From JAWPMV01 sp039819665 (GTDB taxonomy: Bacteria; Bacteroidota; Bacteroidia; J057), in the NCBI GenBank assembly GCA_039819665.1, contig JBCBRM010000021.1, positions 65,270-129,269 on the forward strand: a DNA stretch of 64,000 nucleotides, read 5' to 3'. Below are positions 28,449 through 39,500 of this stretch, one piece after another. The notes beneath the pieces are model-generated. The model was not told the origin of the DNA and did no database searches. It worked only from the letters and a program-made list of their open reading frames with translations. The position numbers were made by a program, and so were the translations under genes. How positions within the stretch are numbered: position 1 is the stretch's first letter; each line of letters begins with the position of its first letter.

Positions 28449-29867
28449 CTACTGATTAACTTCAGTTTTGGTAAAAATTCCTGGATCTTCAGAAGGAGCA
28501 TTCTCATTTGCATTCAGCTCGTCATCAGAATAAGGCATACGTTCTGCAAAAGGAGGATTAGGCCCATCTACCATAATGTATGGAACTGCTATGTCTGTAT
28601 CACTGGACCTTAGTCTTCTTGCGTCATTGAATGGCATGCGAGTCAGGAAGCCTGAGACGTAGCGTTCTTCAATGATCTCTCTCAAAAGCGCTTTTGTTGC
28701 ATCAATACCATCGCCATTTTCCATGCCTCCATTTTCGAAATCTACCACTTCATATGCCTCATATTTTAAGGGAAGCCCAGAAAAGTTAGCATTCAGATGA
28801 GCACCTGTATTTAACCAGGCACGTAGTTCATTCAGGTGCCCTAATCCAGTGGCAAGTCCATTAGTTCTTGCGCCCGCCTCAGCCAGGATCAACTGATTCT
28901 CGGCATAGCTTATCAGATTTTGAGGTTCAAATTGCTCGATAATTCCGCTATTTGCAGAACCCCCTGACGGATCAATGCTATAGTATCCCCAACGAGCTGT
29001 TTCGTCCGTTTTTGCATTGTTTCTTTGGATAGCACTGGTCGTATCCAATAGTTGAATCATATAACTATTGGCAGTCCCAATATCTCCTGCACGAGAGCCT
29101 TCCAAAATTGTCCAGAATAGATTCTTATCCCCACTGGCAATACTTGCATCTCCTCTAGGTTTGTATTGCAGGGAACCACCTCCATCACTAATACCATTCT
29201 GAGCTGAAGCATAGGCAGCAGTATAATCCTTCATCTGCAGATGGTATCTGGCTTTGAGGGTGTAAGCCGCTTCAATCCAGCGATTTGCATCGCCTTCGAA
29301 ATAAATGTCCGCTGAGAGACGTCTGCTATTTGCTGCAGAAAGATCATTGATTCCATCTTCGATCAATGCAATTGCAGCATTGAATACTGAAACCTGATCA
29401 TCAAAGACCGGATCGGAAACTTCTGGATTATTAATCTCAGAATAGGGAACATCTCCAAAAAGAGAGGCAGCCATACCGATTGCATGAGCTTCAACTATTT
29501 TTGCAATACCTACGATCAATCTGTCATTTGGAGCAACATCGCGAATGTGGCGTAGATTGGGTATGGTACCTACATAAATCCTACTCCAAGTTGAAACAGA
29601 CTCAGCTGTCGAAAGCGCGAATCCGTAGATATTGGAATATAGAGAAGAAAGTCCTACCAGTTGTCCACTATACATGGAACTGATACGAGTCAGGTGACCT
29701 CCTTGTGCTACAGAATTTGCTAACAAAGCTCCAGTAAGAAAGAGTTCTGCATCAATATCTGTGATAAGGATATCATTGGGGTTGTCATTTATCCCGTCCA
29801 CCAGATCCTGGCAAGAAGCCAAGGAAAGGGCAAAAAGCAGAATGAAAACTTTTATATACTTATTCAT
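28449..29867 (-). CDS. SusD/RagB-like outer-membrane lipoprotein (SusD-like type 2)
   Basis: A 472-residue lipoprotein with signal peptide and lipobox LASC (Cys near residue 19). The mature start DLVDGINDNPNDI is typical of the SusD-like_2 group. TPR-like helices follow (WSRIYVGTIPNLRHIRD, YTLKARYHLQMKDYTAAYA), and the late conserved segment is EIIEERYVSGFLTRMPFNDARRL. SusD lids sit over SusC barrels and capture glycans or peptides. It lies 20 bases downstream of a SusC gene, forming a standard pair. The ligand is not identifiable. Confidence 0.93.
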   Translation of the reverse strand: MNKYIKVFILLFALSLASCQDLVDGINDNPNDILITDIDAELFLTGALLANSVAQGGHLTRISSMYSGQLVGLSSLYSNIYGFALSTAESVSTWSRIYVGTIPNLRHIRDVAPNDRLIVGIAKIVEAHAIGMAASLFGDVPYSEINNPEVSDPVFDDQVSVFNAAIALIEDGINDLSAANSRRLSADIYFEGDANRWIEAAYTLKARYHLQMKDYTAAYASAQNGISDGGGSLQYKPRGDASIASGDKNLFWTILEGSRAGDIGTANSYMIQLLDTTSAIQRNNAKTDETARWGYYSIDPSGGSANSGIIEQFEPQNLISYAENQLILAEAGARTNGLATGLGHLNELRAWLNTGAHLNANFSGLPLKYEAYEVVDFENGGMENGDGIDATKALLREIIEERYVSGFLTRMPFNDARRLRSSDTDIAVPYIMVDGPNPPFAERMPYSDDELNANENAPSEDPGIFTKTEVNQ

Positions 29868-29887
29868 TTTATTCAGATTAGTTCAGA

Positions 29888-32800
29888 CTAGAAATTGACG
29901 GAAACAGTAAATAAATAGGATTCAGTTTGTGGGTTGGTGAAATATTCCAGTCCAAATCCATTACCTACACCTGTCTGGCTGGTTTCTGGATCAATTCCAT
30001 CGATTTGATTTCTGTTGAAGATATTCCTTGCTGTAGCAGAAACAACGATGCTATTCAAAGGAAGACCAATGCTTTCATCCAGGGTATAGCTCAGAGTCAA
30101 CTCACGAATTTTGGTAAATGTCGCATCAAAGATGGAGAAGTTGTAGGCCTGGTTATCACCAAATCCACCACCGATTCCTGTACGGTACCAACTTTCGTCC
30201 AGCAATACATCTCCGCCACCAAAGTTCTCGATATTACCACGAACGGTAGATCCGGTTGGAATGGTATTACCTGCAAAGTTTACAAGATCCTGGCTAAGCG
30301 TTACTCGGTTAGCTGTTTCCATTGTTGTTCCGAAACGTCTCAATACCCAGAGGGTACGCGGAGAAAATTCTCCTCCCTGAGAATGCTCAAGTAGCATATT
30401 TAGGCCAAGTTTTTTCCAACGGAAGTTGAAACCTATACCCCCTCTCCAGTCAGGATTGGGATCACCCAGTACAATCGGACTAGGAGTTAGTTGTGGGAAA
30501 CCGTTTTCATCCAAGTCAAAGTCTCCATTAGCTAAAGTCTGAGAACCCGTTCCATACAATACGCCTAATGGGTATCCTACAATTGCGCGTGAGCTTACGG
30601 ATGCACCAGGAGTCAGGTCGATAGTTTCTGTACCTTCAAGGTCTGTAACGAGGTTTTCATTTGTGGCCCAGTTCAGGAAGAAATCCAATGAAATGTCTTG
30701 CTTCTGAATAGCTGCATAGCTCAGATCCAGTTCTACACCTTCGTTCTCCATTGAACCAAAGTTTCCATATTTGGTAGAGAAACCAGAAGAAGGAGAAAGA
30801 TCTACATCGAGGAGGATACCAGTAATCTCATTGCTATAGTAAGTGAATGAGAAGGAGAGTTTATCCTCAAAGAATCTCAAATCTGTACCAATTTCCCATT
30901 CTGTTTTGATCTCAGGCTCAAGGTTTGGATTACCCAGGTTGTTGTCAATTCTGAAACCACCTCCAAAGAGAGAAATATTGAGTGGATCACTATAGGTACT
31001 GTAGCTAAATCCACCTTCTGCCAATGTTTGGAAAGCATGGGAACGAGGCTGAACACCTACTTTACCCCAGGAAGCTCTCAATTTACCGAAAGAAATAACA
31101 TTAGAGTTTAGTCCTGCTTTTGTGAAATTCCAGGCAGCATCTACTGCAGGATAGAAGAAATTCTCACTGATTGTCGAAGAAGCTTCAAGTCCTCCGGATA
31201 AGTTCACAAATAGCTGATCGTCAAAATCAAATCCTAAGACCCCATATCCACGGTTACTTCTTCTGAAGGTTTTGAAGTTTTCAAATTCAGAGTTTTCTGC
31301 AGCGGTATTAAGAGAAGTAGTTTCTTTAGTAGCATTTACCAGGAAACCAGTGATTTGCCCAGAATTTCTTCTGTACTGCCTATCGTTGATACTCCATCCA
31401 GCAGTAGCAGTAAGGTCAATTTTTTCTGTCAGGGTAAAATTACCTTTGGCAATCGCATCAAAGTTTATTTCCCTGCGACCAATTATATCTTCTGCAAAGA
31501 TTCCAACACTACGGTTACCTCCCGATCCAATTGGGAAGAAGTATACGCGCTTATCATCGGAAACATCTGCATTACCTCTCAGTTTGATTTGAAGCCAGGA
31601 AGTTGGAGTAATATCAAAGATAGGTGTTACCGTAAAGCGGCTCACATCTGAGGTCGCCGATTGTTGTTCAACGGTCCAACCTGCGCTATTGTAGGTAGGG
31701 TTGTCTCTGTCTCCTAAAGGACGACGATAAGAACGGTGTCTTCGGTTGAATTCTTGCCCATCATCATCGACATAAGTTCCAAGGTAATCTCTTCCATCAA
31801 AGTCAGGAGAGGTTCTCAATAGCCCAAGCATCAAGCCTGCAGTGTTTGAGCTCTGTTGAATTCTATTGGATTTAGTTAAGGTATAAGAAGACTTGGTGGT
31901 CATGGTAAGCCAGTCAGTCAGGAACAGCTTATTGTTAAAGCGGATGTTGTTTCTATCGTAAGAAGAATTTTTAATGATTCCTTCCTGGTCCAGTCTTCCC
32001 ATGCTGAAGAAATAAGTAGCTTTTTGCCCGCCTCCGCTGATGGAGAAGTCTTGTTGAAAGAATCCGCCATTTCCGAAGGCTTCTTCCCAGTTTTCTTCTA
32101 CAAATGTCTCCCTTGAATTTTTACTGACGATGGGGTAATAGACATTGCCACTTTCCGCAATAAATCTCTCACCACTCATGTCAAATTCATCCTGGCCTCC
32201 TGCTCGATCAGGAATATAATCTCCCCAGGACTCTGCGTTTCCAGCTCTAAATGAGCCTCCTCTTCCTTGACCCCAAACGTCTTGCATGGGGATACGTTCA
32301 TTGATTCTGTCGACCGAATAGATAGCCGTGTATTTGATCTTGGGCTTACCAGCAGCTCCATCTTTGGTCGTGATAACAATTACTCCATTTGCAGCTCTAC
32401 TTCCCCAAAGTGCAGCAGCGGAAGCTCCTTTAAGAATCTGTACAGATTCGATATCATTGGGGTTGATATCGTTTAGGCGAGATTGCTGGGAAATACCACC
32501 GGTTCTACCACCGGTAATATTATTCCCTCCGCCATAGGTAGTAGAGTTGTTCAAGGGAACTCCGTCAACGATGATCAAAGGGTCGCCGCTTCCACTTATG
32601 GTATTGGCTCCACGGATACGGATGGTACTACCTGCACCCGGATCTCCGTTTGTACGGTTGATGCGAACATTGGACGCCTTTGCTCCCAGAGCGTTTAGCA
32701 GGGTTGCTTCTCCTGATCTTTGAACAGAAACTGGATCAACGACAGAATAGGTAGACCCCATTTGATCCTTACTTTCTTTAAATCCCAGGGCAGAAATTAC

Positions 32801-33112
32801 TACCTCGTCCAGCAAAAGATCACTGGTCTCCATCTGTATGTTGATGGTTGATTGATCTCCTACTTGCATCATCACTCGCTTCATTCCGGTGTAAGAAAAT
32901 ACAAGAACAGAATTTGGGCCCGCTACTGTGATGGTATATTTACCTTCATCATCTGTAAAACGTCCGTTTGTGGTGCCTTCTTCCAAAACGGTTACCCCTA
33001 TCAGGGCTTGGCCGTCGCTGGATGTAAGCGTTCCGGAAACTGTTTTTTGGGAAAACAGATTCGCAGAAATCATACTAAGGCCAATAATTAGTAGAAATCT
33101 AATATACTTCAT
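29888..33112 (-). CDS. SusC/RagA-family TonB-linked outer-membrane transporter
   Basis: A 1074-residue protein: signal peptide (1-21), carboxypeptidase-regulatory-like domain (about 22-105; GTLTSSDGQALIGVTVLEEGT), then plug (LDEVVISALGFKES, TIRIRGANTISGSGDPLIIVDGVPLNN, LKGASAAALWGSRAANGVIVITTK). A 22-strand-type barrel follows, ending in VSVNF. No STN signalling domain is present, unlike the second SusC in this window. It pairs with the SusD 20 bases downstream to form an energy-dependent importer driven by TonB. A palindrome lies in its leader region (33137-33159). Confidence 0.95.
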   Translation of the reverse strand: MKYIRFLLIIGLSMISANLFSQKTVSGTLTSSDGQALIGVTVLEEGTTNGRFTDDEGKYTITVAGPNSVLVFSYTGMKRVMMQVGDQSTINIQMETSDLLLDEVVISALGFKESKDQMGSTYSVVDPVSVQRSGEATLLNALGAKASNVRINRTNGDPGAGSTIRIRGANTISGSGDPLIIVDGVPLNNSTTYGGGNNITGGRTGGISQQSRLNDINPNDIESVQILKGASAAALWGSRAANGVIVITTKDGAAGKPKIKYTAIYSVDRINERIPMQDVWGQGRGGSFRAGNAESWGDYIPDRAGGQDEFDMSGERFIAESGNVYYPIVSKNSRETFVEENWEEAFGNGGFFQQDFSISGGGQKATYFFSMGRLDQEGIIKNSSYDRNNIRFNNKLFLTDWLTMTTKSSYTLTKSNRIQQSSNTAGLMLGLLRTSPDFDGRDYLGTYVDDDGQEFNRRHRSYRRPLGDRDNPTYNSAGWTVEQQSATSDVSRFTVTPIFDITPTSWLQIKLRGNADVSDDKRVYFFPIGSGGNRSVGIFAEDIIGRREINFDAIAKGNFTLTEKIDLTATAGWSINDRQYRRNSGQITGFLVNATKETTSLNTAAENSEFENFKTFRRSNRGYGVLGFDFDDQLFVNLSGGLEASSTISENFFYPAVDAAWNFTKAGLNSNVISFGKLRASWGKVGVQPRSHAFQTLAEGGFSYSTYSDPLNISLFGGGFRIDNNLGNPNLEPEIKTEWEIGTDLRFFEDKLSFSFTYYSNEITGILLDVDLSPSSGFSTKYGNFGSMENEGVELDLSYAAIQKQDISLDFFLNWATNENLVTDLEGTETIDLTPGASVSSRAIVGYPLGVLYGTGSQTLANGDFDLDENGFPQLTPSPIVLGDPNPDWRGGIGFNFRWKKLGLNMLLEHSQGGEFSPRTLWVLRRFGTTMETANRVTLSQDLVNFAGNTIPTGSTVRGNIENFGGGDVLLDESWYRTGIGGGFGDNQAYNFSIFDATFTKIRELTLSYTLDESIGLPLNSIVVSATARNIFNRNQIDGIDPETSQTGVGNGFGLEYFTNPQTESYLFTVSVNF

Positions 33113-33136
33113 ATAGTAGAGTTTAGGTTACAGTGT

Positions 33137-33159
33137 ATCTCTTATAAGAGAAAAGAGAT
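33137..33159. promoter_or_regulatory. Palindromic element in the susC leader
   Basis: The 12-bp perfect palindrome CTCTTATAAGAG (33139-33150), overlapped by ATCTCTT (33137-33143) / AAGAGAT (33153-33159). It is centred about 33 bases upstream of the SusC start codon. It could be an operator or an RNA hairpin; no regulator is known. Confidence 0.3.
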
Positions 33160-33390
33160 TTCGCCTTATACTCTCTTTATGAAAAAAAACTTTATGGGTT
33201 CTGGGGAAATGGTGGTGAATCCGGTCATCACAAAGCTTGATCAGAGGTTGGCTAGTGAGGTTGAGAGATAGTGTATTATTTATTTTCTCCTCAATACAGG
33301 ATTTCTCAGCACGCAGTCTATCATTCTGCCAAGCCTCAAAATGACGAATCAAATTGTACTAGCACTTTAAACTTGTACTTCCTTTTCCCT

Positions 33391-34794
33391 TTACTCAAAC
33401 AACCACATCTTATCATCCAGTAAATGGCCGCCTTGTCTATCAATCGCCGCCTGCATATTGCTAGCATTTGTATTCGATTCACTGATAGGGTAAAGGTAAC
33501 GCTGGGGAATCACCAGAGATGGATTGAAGCTGCTATTCACATTATCGGGAACTTGCAAATCCGGATAGCCGGTGCGTCGATAATCCACCCAGGCTTCATT
33601 AACCCCCTGGCCATAAGCTGCTATGTATTTTTGGGTAATTATACGTTCCAGTTTTTCTTCAAAAGTCCCTAATCTGTCGAAAGATGCTTGCTGATTTATG
33701 CTTTGACTAGCAAGCGGATCATTGCTGATGCCTAACTCTTCAAAATTGCTCCACATAGCTTCCTTAAAGGCTTGCTCAGCCTGAATTTCTTCTCCCAAGC
33801 TTAAATGAGCTTCCGCAGCAATAAATTTCGCTTCACTCAGGCTAATGAGAGAAACGGCCGCATCTACTTGTCCCCAATAAATCAAGGGATTGTCTTCCTG
33901 ATAGATCCTATATAAATCCTCACTTAGAGCTGCATACACATTGAGTCGAGGATCCTGGTTGTCAACCAGCAATCCTAGTAAGAAATCTCCCAATACAATT
34001 TGATTAGGTCTTTCTATGGAAAATAAAGTCAGAGGATTGGATTCACTTATACTTGAACCGTAATAGAGGCGTGCTTGCTCATCAATAGACCTAAGCTCCG
34101 CCTGTGAAAGATATTGCAATGCTTTGGAAGCGGCCAGAGGATCGTGTTTTGAGCCTTGCATGGTGTAACGAGCTTTGAGTGCCCAGGCAGTTTTGATCCA
34201 GGCCTCATGATTTCCCTGAAATATTAGATCGTCTTCTCTGGCTTCAGCATCTTCCGGATTTGCAGTCAGCTGTGTAATTGCTCGATCCAATAAGAGCTGT
34301 ATTTCCTTATAAATATCTTCCTGCTTATCATATACCGGTTGAGGAAAAAGGTCGGGCTGAAAAGCCTGGGACCAGGGGATGTCTCCCCAATAACTACTCG
34401 CTATTCCTAAATTGTATGCTGAAAGAATGGATGCAATGGCTTCATAAAAGGGTACTTCTTCTTGTCTGGATAGCTCAATGAGTTGTTTACAATCTTTAAG
34501 CGCTCCCGCGTATATTCCCAGTTTCCAGTAAATATCCAGGGTACGGCTGTCGATGATATAGGAATTATAACTTTCCGGTTGAGCATCAATGCCCTTGAAA
34601 TGCTGAATGACGATTCCACTTACCCTTACGCCTATACTTCCATTGTTCCTGAAAGTCTGTACAATAGCTGCTGGAAGCATTTCTTTCAGGCTGGCTTCTG
34701 TCTCTCGGGTAGGATCCATATTCGTATCCGAAAAGTTGCAGGACGCACTTATCAGAGATAGGCCAAGTAAAAGAATAATAGATCTGAGAAACAC
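33391..34794 (-). CDS. SusD-like (type 2) lipoprotein, divergent from the FecI-FecR-SusC operon
   Basis: A 467-residue lipoprotein starting at GTG 34794, with signal peptide and lipobox ISASC (Cys near residue 19), then FSDTNMDPT. Further SusD-like_2 features are WALKARYTMQG, SLSEAKFIAAEAHLSLGE and IITQKYIAAYGQGVNEAWVDYRRTGYP. No SusC sits beside it on the same strand. The nearest unpaired SusC is at 36572-40084 on the opposite strand, behind the sigma and anti-sigma genes, so those two probably form a functional pair transcribed divergently. A shared control region of 132 bases lies between this gene and the sigma factor. Confidence 0.9.
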   Translation of the reverse strand: MFLRSIILLLGLSLISASCNFSDTNMDPTRETEASLKEMLPAAIVQTFRNNGSIGVRVSGIVIQHFKGIDAQPESYNSYIIDSRTLDIYWKLGIYAGALKDCKQLIELSRQEEVPFYEAIASILSAYNLGIASSYWGDIPWSQAFQPDLFPQPVYDKQEDIYKEIQLLLDRAITQLTANPEDAEAREDDLIFQGNHEAWIKTAWALKARYTMQGSKHDPLAASKALQYLSQAELRSIDEQARLYYGSSISESNPLTLFSIERPNQIVLGDFLLGLLVDNQDPRLNVYAALSEDLYRIYQEDNPLIYWGQVDAAVSLISLSEAKFIAAEAHLSLGEEIQAEQAFKEAMWSNFEELGISNDPLASQSINQQASFDRLGTFEEKLERIITQKYIAAYGQGVNEAWVDYRRTGYPDLQVPDNVNSSFNPSLVIPQRYLYPISESNTNASNMQAAIDRQGGHLLDDKMWLFE

Positions 34795-34926
34795 AGCTAT
34801 AAAACAGTTGGGACAAATATTTAATTAAAAATAAGGAAAAAGGCGGAAGAAATGCCAAATTTGGATTTCGAAGCCTGACAGGGAATTATTAGGATAAAGG
34901 ATGTGGACTAGCGTAACGAAAGATGG

Positions 34927-35514
34927 ATGCTAAATGTCAGGCAGGATTTATGGGATATGAGAAGTGATTCCTCAAAAATTATTTGGGATGAATTTACCGG
35001 GGGAAGCCAGGAGGCTTTCTCTCGACTCTATTCTGACTTCTATCCTCAGCTAATTCCCTATGCAAAAAAGATTTGTAAGGAAAAAGAAATGGCTTTAGAT
35101 GCCGTACACAATACCTTTTTAAATCTTTGGCAAAATCGAGAATCTTTAAAGGAGGTACAGTCCGTAAAATTTTATTTACTTCGCTCCGTGAGACATGAAT
35201 GTATCCGTCTTTTAAAAATTAAAAACCTACATAATCAATTAGACGAAGAGGAAATCCTTAGGATCAGAATAGAACCTAATGAACTCGTACTTACAGATTT
35301 GGGCAAACGATCAAAAGCTAGGATAAAACAAGCATTAGAAGAACTGTCTGATAGACAACGGGAGATCATTTACCTCAAGTACTTCAATAATCTGGACTAT
35401 GAAGAAATAGCAGGAATCCTTAATCTGAACTATCAAAGCATAGTCAATAGCATACACAGATCCATAAAAAAGCTCAGAGAAAGCCAGGTATTTGATTATC
35501 TGAAAGATATCTGA
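34927..35514 (+). CDS. ECF RNA polymerase sigma factor (FecI-like)
   Basis: A 195-residue sigma-70 family ECF factor. The region 2 segment is FTGGSQEAFSRLYSDFYPQL, then DAVHNTFLNLWQNRESL (-10 recognition). The region 4 helix-turn-helix is LEELSDRQREIIYLKYFNNLDYEEIAGIL and NLNYQSIVNSIHRSIKKLRE. An internal ATG at 34957 is an equally plausible start. It is followed after 44 bases by a FecR-type anti-sigma factor and then a SusC transducer. This is the standard cell-surface signalling order, in which ligand binding outside releases the sigma factor to transcribe uptake genes. Confidence 0.93.
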   Translation: MLNVRQDLWDMRSDSSKIIWDEFTGGSQEAFSRLYSDFYPQLIPYAKKICKEKEMALDAVHNTFLNLWQNRESLKEVQSVKFYLLRSVRHECIRLLKIKNLHNQLDEEEILRIRIEPNELVLTDLGKRSKARIKQALEELSDRQREIIYLKYFNNLDYEEIAGILNLNYQSIVNSIHRSIKKLRESQVFDYLKDI

Positions 35515-35558
35515 CAACTAGAGAGTATAAACAACACTTTTTTTTCTCCTTTTCAAGC

Positions 35559-36557
35559 ATGGAGCAGAACTATCAAAATATTGAAGACTTTCTACAAGAT
35601 GAATCATTCGTGTCCTGGGTGAAAGGGAATTCGGATGAGGCAGCTGGATTCTGGGAAAAGTGGGCAGCTGAAAATCGAGCTTCTGCTCAGCTGATGGAAG
35701 AAGCTAAATGCATAATCAAGGGAATTCCCTTTGTACCGGCCAAAATCGAAGCGGATGAATTAACAGATCAATTGCAGAGGCTACAAAAAGCAATTGGACA
35801 AGGAGCCAAGGAAATCCCCATGCCAAAAAAGAAGAAATTTATTCCACTCAAATGGGCCGCCATTCTTCTTCTCTTAATTAGCTCCTCCTATTTCCTCTAT
35901 CAATTTTTAAATTCACCAGAGTTCCTGCTCCATAAAACGAATTTTGCTGAGACGAAAGAAATTGTCCTGGATGATGGATCCCGGATTTTCCTCAATGCCA
36001 ATTCGCAAATATGGTACGAACGAGGGATGAAGGAAAATGGTATTAAAGAGCTTTGGTTAGAGGGAGAGGCCTATTTTGATATAAAGCCTCAAGAAAAAGG
36101 TTTTTATCGCATTTATGCAGGGAATATGCAAGCCCAGATAATAGGAACTTCCTTTAACCTCAATGCCCGCAAGGAATCCAGTGTATTGAGCCTCGACGAA
36201 GGCAAGGTATTGGTATCACATCTATCCGGCGTGAAGCAGGAGATTGATGCAGGTACAACAATCTTCTTTGAGAAGGAAACCCAGGCTTTCATCCAGCAAA
36301 GCGACCGAAATTCTTTCTGGAATTCCTGGCGTGAACAATTATGGATTCTGGATGCAGAGACCAGCTTCGGGGATATTTTGGATCGCATAGAAGCCGAATT
36401 TGGCCTGCACGCTAAGTTGAAAGACGAATCCCTGCGACAACGAAGCCTGGAAGGCTCCGTTCCAATAGAAAATATGGATGTTCTGCTCGAATCCTTATCT
36501 TATATTTTTGAAATTGAGATAAAAAGAGCCAAAGATTCCGTACTTTATATAGAATAA
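35559..36557 (+). CDS. FecR-family anti-sigma factor
   Basis: A 332-residue single-pass inner-membrane protein. It has a cytoplasmic N-terminal region (1-95) that would hold the sigma factor, one membrane helix (about 98-117) and a periplasmic FecR domain (EIVLDDGSRIFLNANSQIWYERG, LEGEAYFDIKPQEKGFYRIYAGN, VSHLSGVKQEIDAGT). The extreme C-terminus (YIFEIEIKRAKDSVLYIE) resembles the STN-like tail that contacts the transducer. It lies 44 bases after the sigma gene and 14 bases before SusC, so the three form an operon. Confidence 0.93.
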   Translation: MEQNYQNIEDFLQDESFVSWVKGNSDEAAGFWEKWAAENRASAQLMEEAKCIIKGIPFVPAKIEADELTDQLQRLQKAIGQGAKEIPMPKKKKFIPLKWAAILLLLISSSYFLYQFLNSPEFLLHKTNFAETKEIVLDDGSRIFLNANSQIWYERGMKENGIKELWLEGEAYFDIKPQEKGFYRIYAGNMQAQIIGTSFNLNARKESSVLSLDEGKVLVSHLSGVKQEIDAGTTIFFEKETQAFIQQSDRNSFWNSWREQLWILDAETSFGDILDRIEAEFGLHAKLKDESLRQRSLEGSVPIENMDVLLESLSYIFEIEIKRAKDSVLYIE

Positions 36558-36571
36558 CCTTTGGCTTCCTT

Positions 36572-39500
36572 ATGCTGAACCGCTGCTATTACCTGATAAC
36601 AGGCCTTATTTGTCTGTTGTCTTTTAGCCCAGATCTTATCTGGGCGCAGGCTAATATAGCTTCTCGTTCAGCTAGCAAATCCTCCCCTAATAAAGCGTAT
36701 AAACTAAAAGATTTACTCGATGAAATAGGGAAAAAAAAAGCTGTATCCTTTCTGTATGAAGCAAAAACTTTGGAAGGACTCAGGGTTCACAAAAAGATAG
36801 ATTTCTCGCTGAAAGTTGATCAAATCCTTAATAGTATCCTCCCTGACCTTGGCCTGGAGTATAAACAGATTGGACGTAATAACTATGCTATAAAGAGAAG
36901 TAAAGTAGCTTCTAAGCCCGTGAAAAACCCTCAAAGAAATAGAGGAACCCCATCAGTAAACACATATCTATTTGAAGGAAGGTTGCAGAGTAAAGAAGAG
37001 GGGATAGCTTTAGTTGGAGCCAGTATTAAAGAAAGCAATGGTAAAAGTGGAGCTATTAGTGATGAAAATGGAAACTTCAAACTTCGGTTAAATAAAGGAG
37101 AACATACAATTAGCATCTCCTATTTCGGCTACAAAACTAAACTCGTCAAAATAAACCAAGCTTCTCAGGGAGTGATCTTTTTAGAAGAAGCTGATCAAGA
37201 GTTGGATGAAGTAGTAATTGTTGCAGTGGGAATGAAAGCCAAGAGAAGGAAGCTTGGATATGCTATGGATATCCTCAAGGCAGAAGAATTTTCTAATAGT
37301 CAGGAAAGTAACCTCACCACGGCATTGGCTGCAAAATCTTCTGGCGTTTGGGTAAATAGTTCTTCAGCTTCTCCGGGAGCTTCAGCCAATATTATAATCC
37401 GAGGTTTCAAATCTATCAGTCGGGCAAATAAACCCCTTATTATTCTCGATGGAATCCCTATTGACAATTCTTCAACTGGCAATGGAACCGGAGGGGTAGA
37501 TGTATCCAATCGATTGATAGACCTGGATTTACATGATATTGAAAGCATTAGTATACTAAAGGGGCCAGCAGGTGCAGCATTGTATGGAATACGTGCTTCC
37601 AATGGTGCATTGATCCTAAATTCCAAAAAAGGACAGGAAGGTAAACCACGCATTAGATATAGTTCTGAAATTGGGATAGAAGAAGTCAATAAATTACCCC
37701 TGCGGCAAAATCGATACGCACAAGGGAAGTTTTCAAGAGGCCAGATCCAATACAGAGGTCCGGAGAGTTCAGTTAGTACCAGTTATGGTCCTGCCCTTGA
37801 TCGATTAGAGTTTGATGGAAATGCTAATTATCCCTATGATCAATTAGGAGCATTGGTGCCTGTGGGAGAAGGAAATGGAGTTCCGGCTCGGACCTATGAT
37901 CCGTATAGGAGTTTCTTTGTAAACGGAGTGAGACATAGCCAACATCTTTCGGTTTCGGGAGGAACGGAAAAACTCAATTATTACCTTTCAGGAGGATTCC
38001 TCAGACACGACGGCGTAGTTCCCAATTCCTTTTTTAACCGAAATAGCCTAAGGAGTGTATTTGGGGTTCAGGTCAATCCCCGTATGCAGATCGGGATTTC
38101 CACCCAGCTCACCTTCTCTCAAGCCAATCGGATGAAAAGAGGTTCTATGTTTTCTGGGGTGCCTCTGGGACTTTTCCGAAATCCAGTATCCTTTGATATT
38201 GGCAATGGATTTAAAGGGAAAGAAGCGGCAAACACCCCCTCTTCCTATCTTCTTGCGAGTGGTGATCAAAGGGCTTATAGAGGAGGGGGCAGATACGATA
38301 ATCCATTCTGGACGGTAAACAGGAATCCTTTTCGGGACAAGTTGTATCGCTTGATCCAGAGCCTATCATTCGACTACCAGCTAAATAAGTGGCTTAGAAT
38401 CAGTTGGAAAGGCGGCCTTGATTTTTATTCTGATCAAAGACTAGATGCTTATGATATCTATTCAGGGACGCATCCCAAAGGACAAATTGATGAAACAGAT
38501 ATTGTAAATCGAAATATAAACTCTGACCTTTTACTTATAGGAGAGAGAAGACTTGGAAGCAATTGGCAGATGAAAGGGATTTTGGGCCAAAACTATTATG
38601 GAGCGGACTTTGAATTGAAAGAATTTCGGGGAGAAGAACTGAAGAGTCCAGGGGTATATTTACTTGATAATGCCAATTCCATTTCCTCTAAACATAGCAA
38701 GCGCCAAAAGCAGCTCTTTGGCCTCTTTTTAGATTTGCAACTTTCCTATAAAAACTATTTACATATAGATGTTTCCGGTAGAAATGATTGGTCCTCAACC
38801 CTGGCAAAAGGCAATCGTTCATTTTTCTATCCCAGTTTTTCGAGTGCTTTTGAACTCAGTGAAGCCCTGGGTTTTAAAGCTGATGGGACCTTCTCCTACT
38901 TGAAATTGAAAGCTTCGGCCAGCTCTTCAGGCAATGATGCTGCCAGTTTTCTAACCAATACCTATTTTGATTTTGCAGTAGCAGATGGGGATGATTTGCT
39001 GCCAGGTCTCCGGTTTCCAGCCTTTGGTATTACTGCATTAGAACGATCAACCCTTTTAGGAAATGCTAATCTTCTGGCTGAGCAATCGACAGCCTTAGAG
39101 TTTGGCCTGGAGTTTCATCTGTTTGGGGGGAGGATGAAAGCAGATATAAATGCTTTTAAATCGGTGAGTAAAGGCCAGATAGTCAGAACCCAAATGTCAG
39201 CTACTACCGGCTTTCTTACTGCCCCTCGGAATACGGGAAAAATCATCAATAAGGGAATAGAAATAGATCTTTATCTTCAACTAATTCGCAAGCGGAAATT
39301 CTTTTGGGAAATGGATTTTGCTTTCTCCCATGTACGATCTATGGTCAGTGATTTACCCGCTAATATGCCACAAATTACTCTGGCTTCCTTTACTGCAGTA
39401 TCCTCTAATATTATCAATGGTCAGCCCTATGGAGTTTTTAAGGGAACTTCCGTAAAAAGAAATGAAGCGGGAGAAATGATTATAGGAGAAGACGGCTTTC

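Noticed and set aside
33128..33352. 74-codon minus-strand frame between SusC and the second SusD
   Set aside because: It overlaps the leader palindrome, has no recognisable sequence features and ends only ~15 bases before the susC start, so it is more likely leader DNA.
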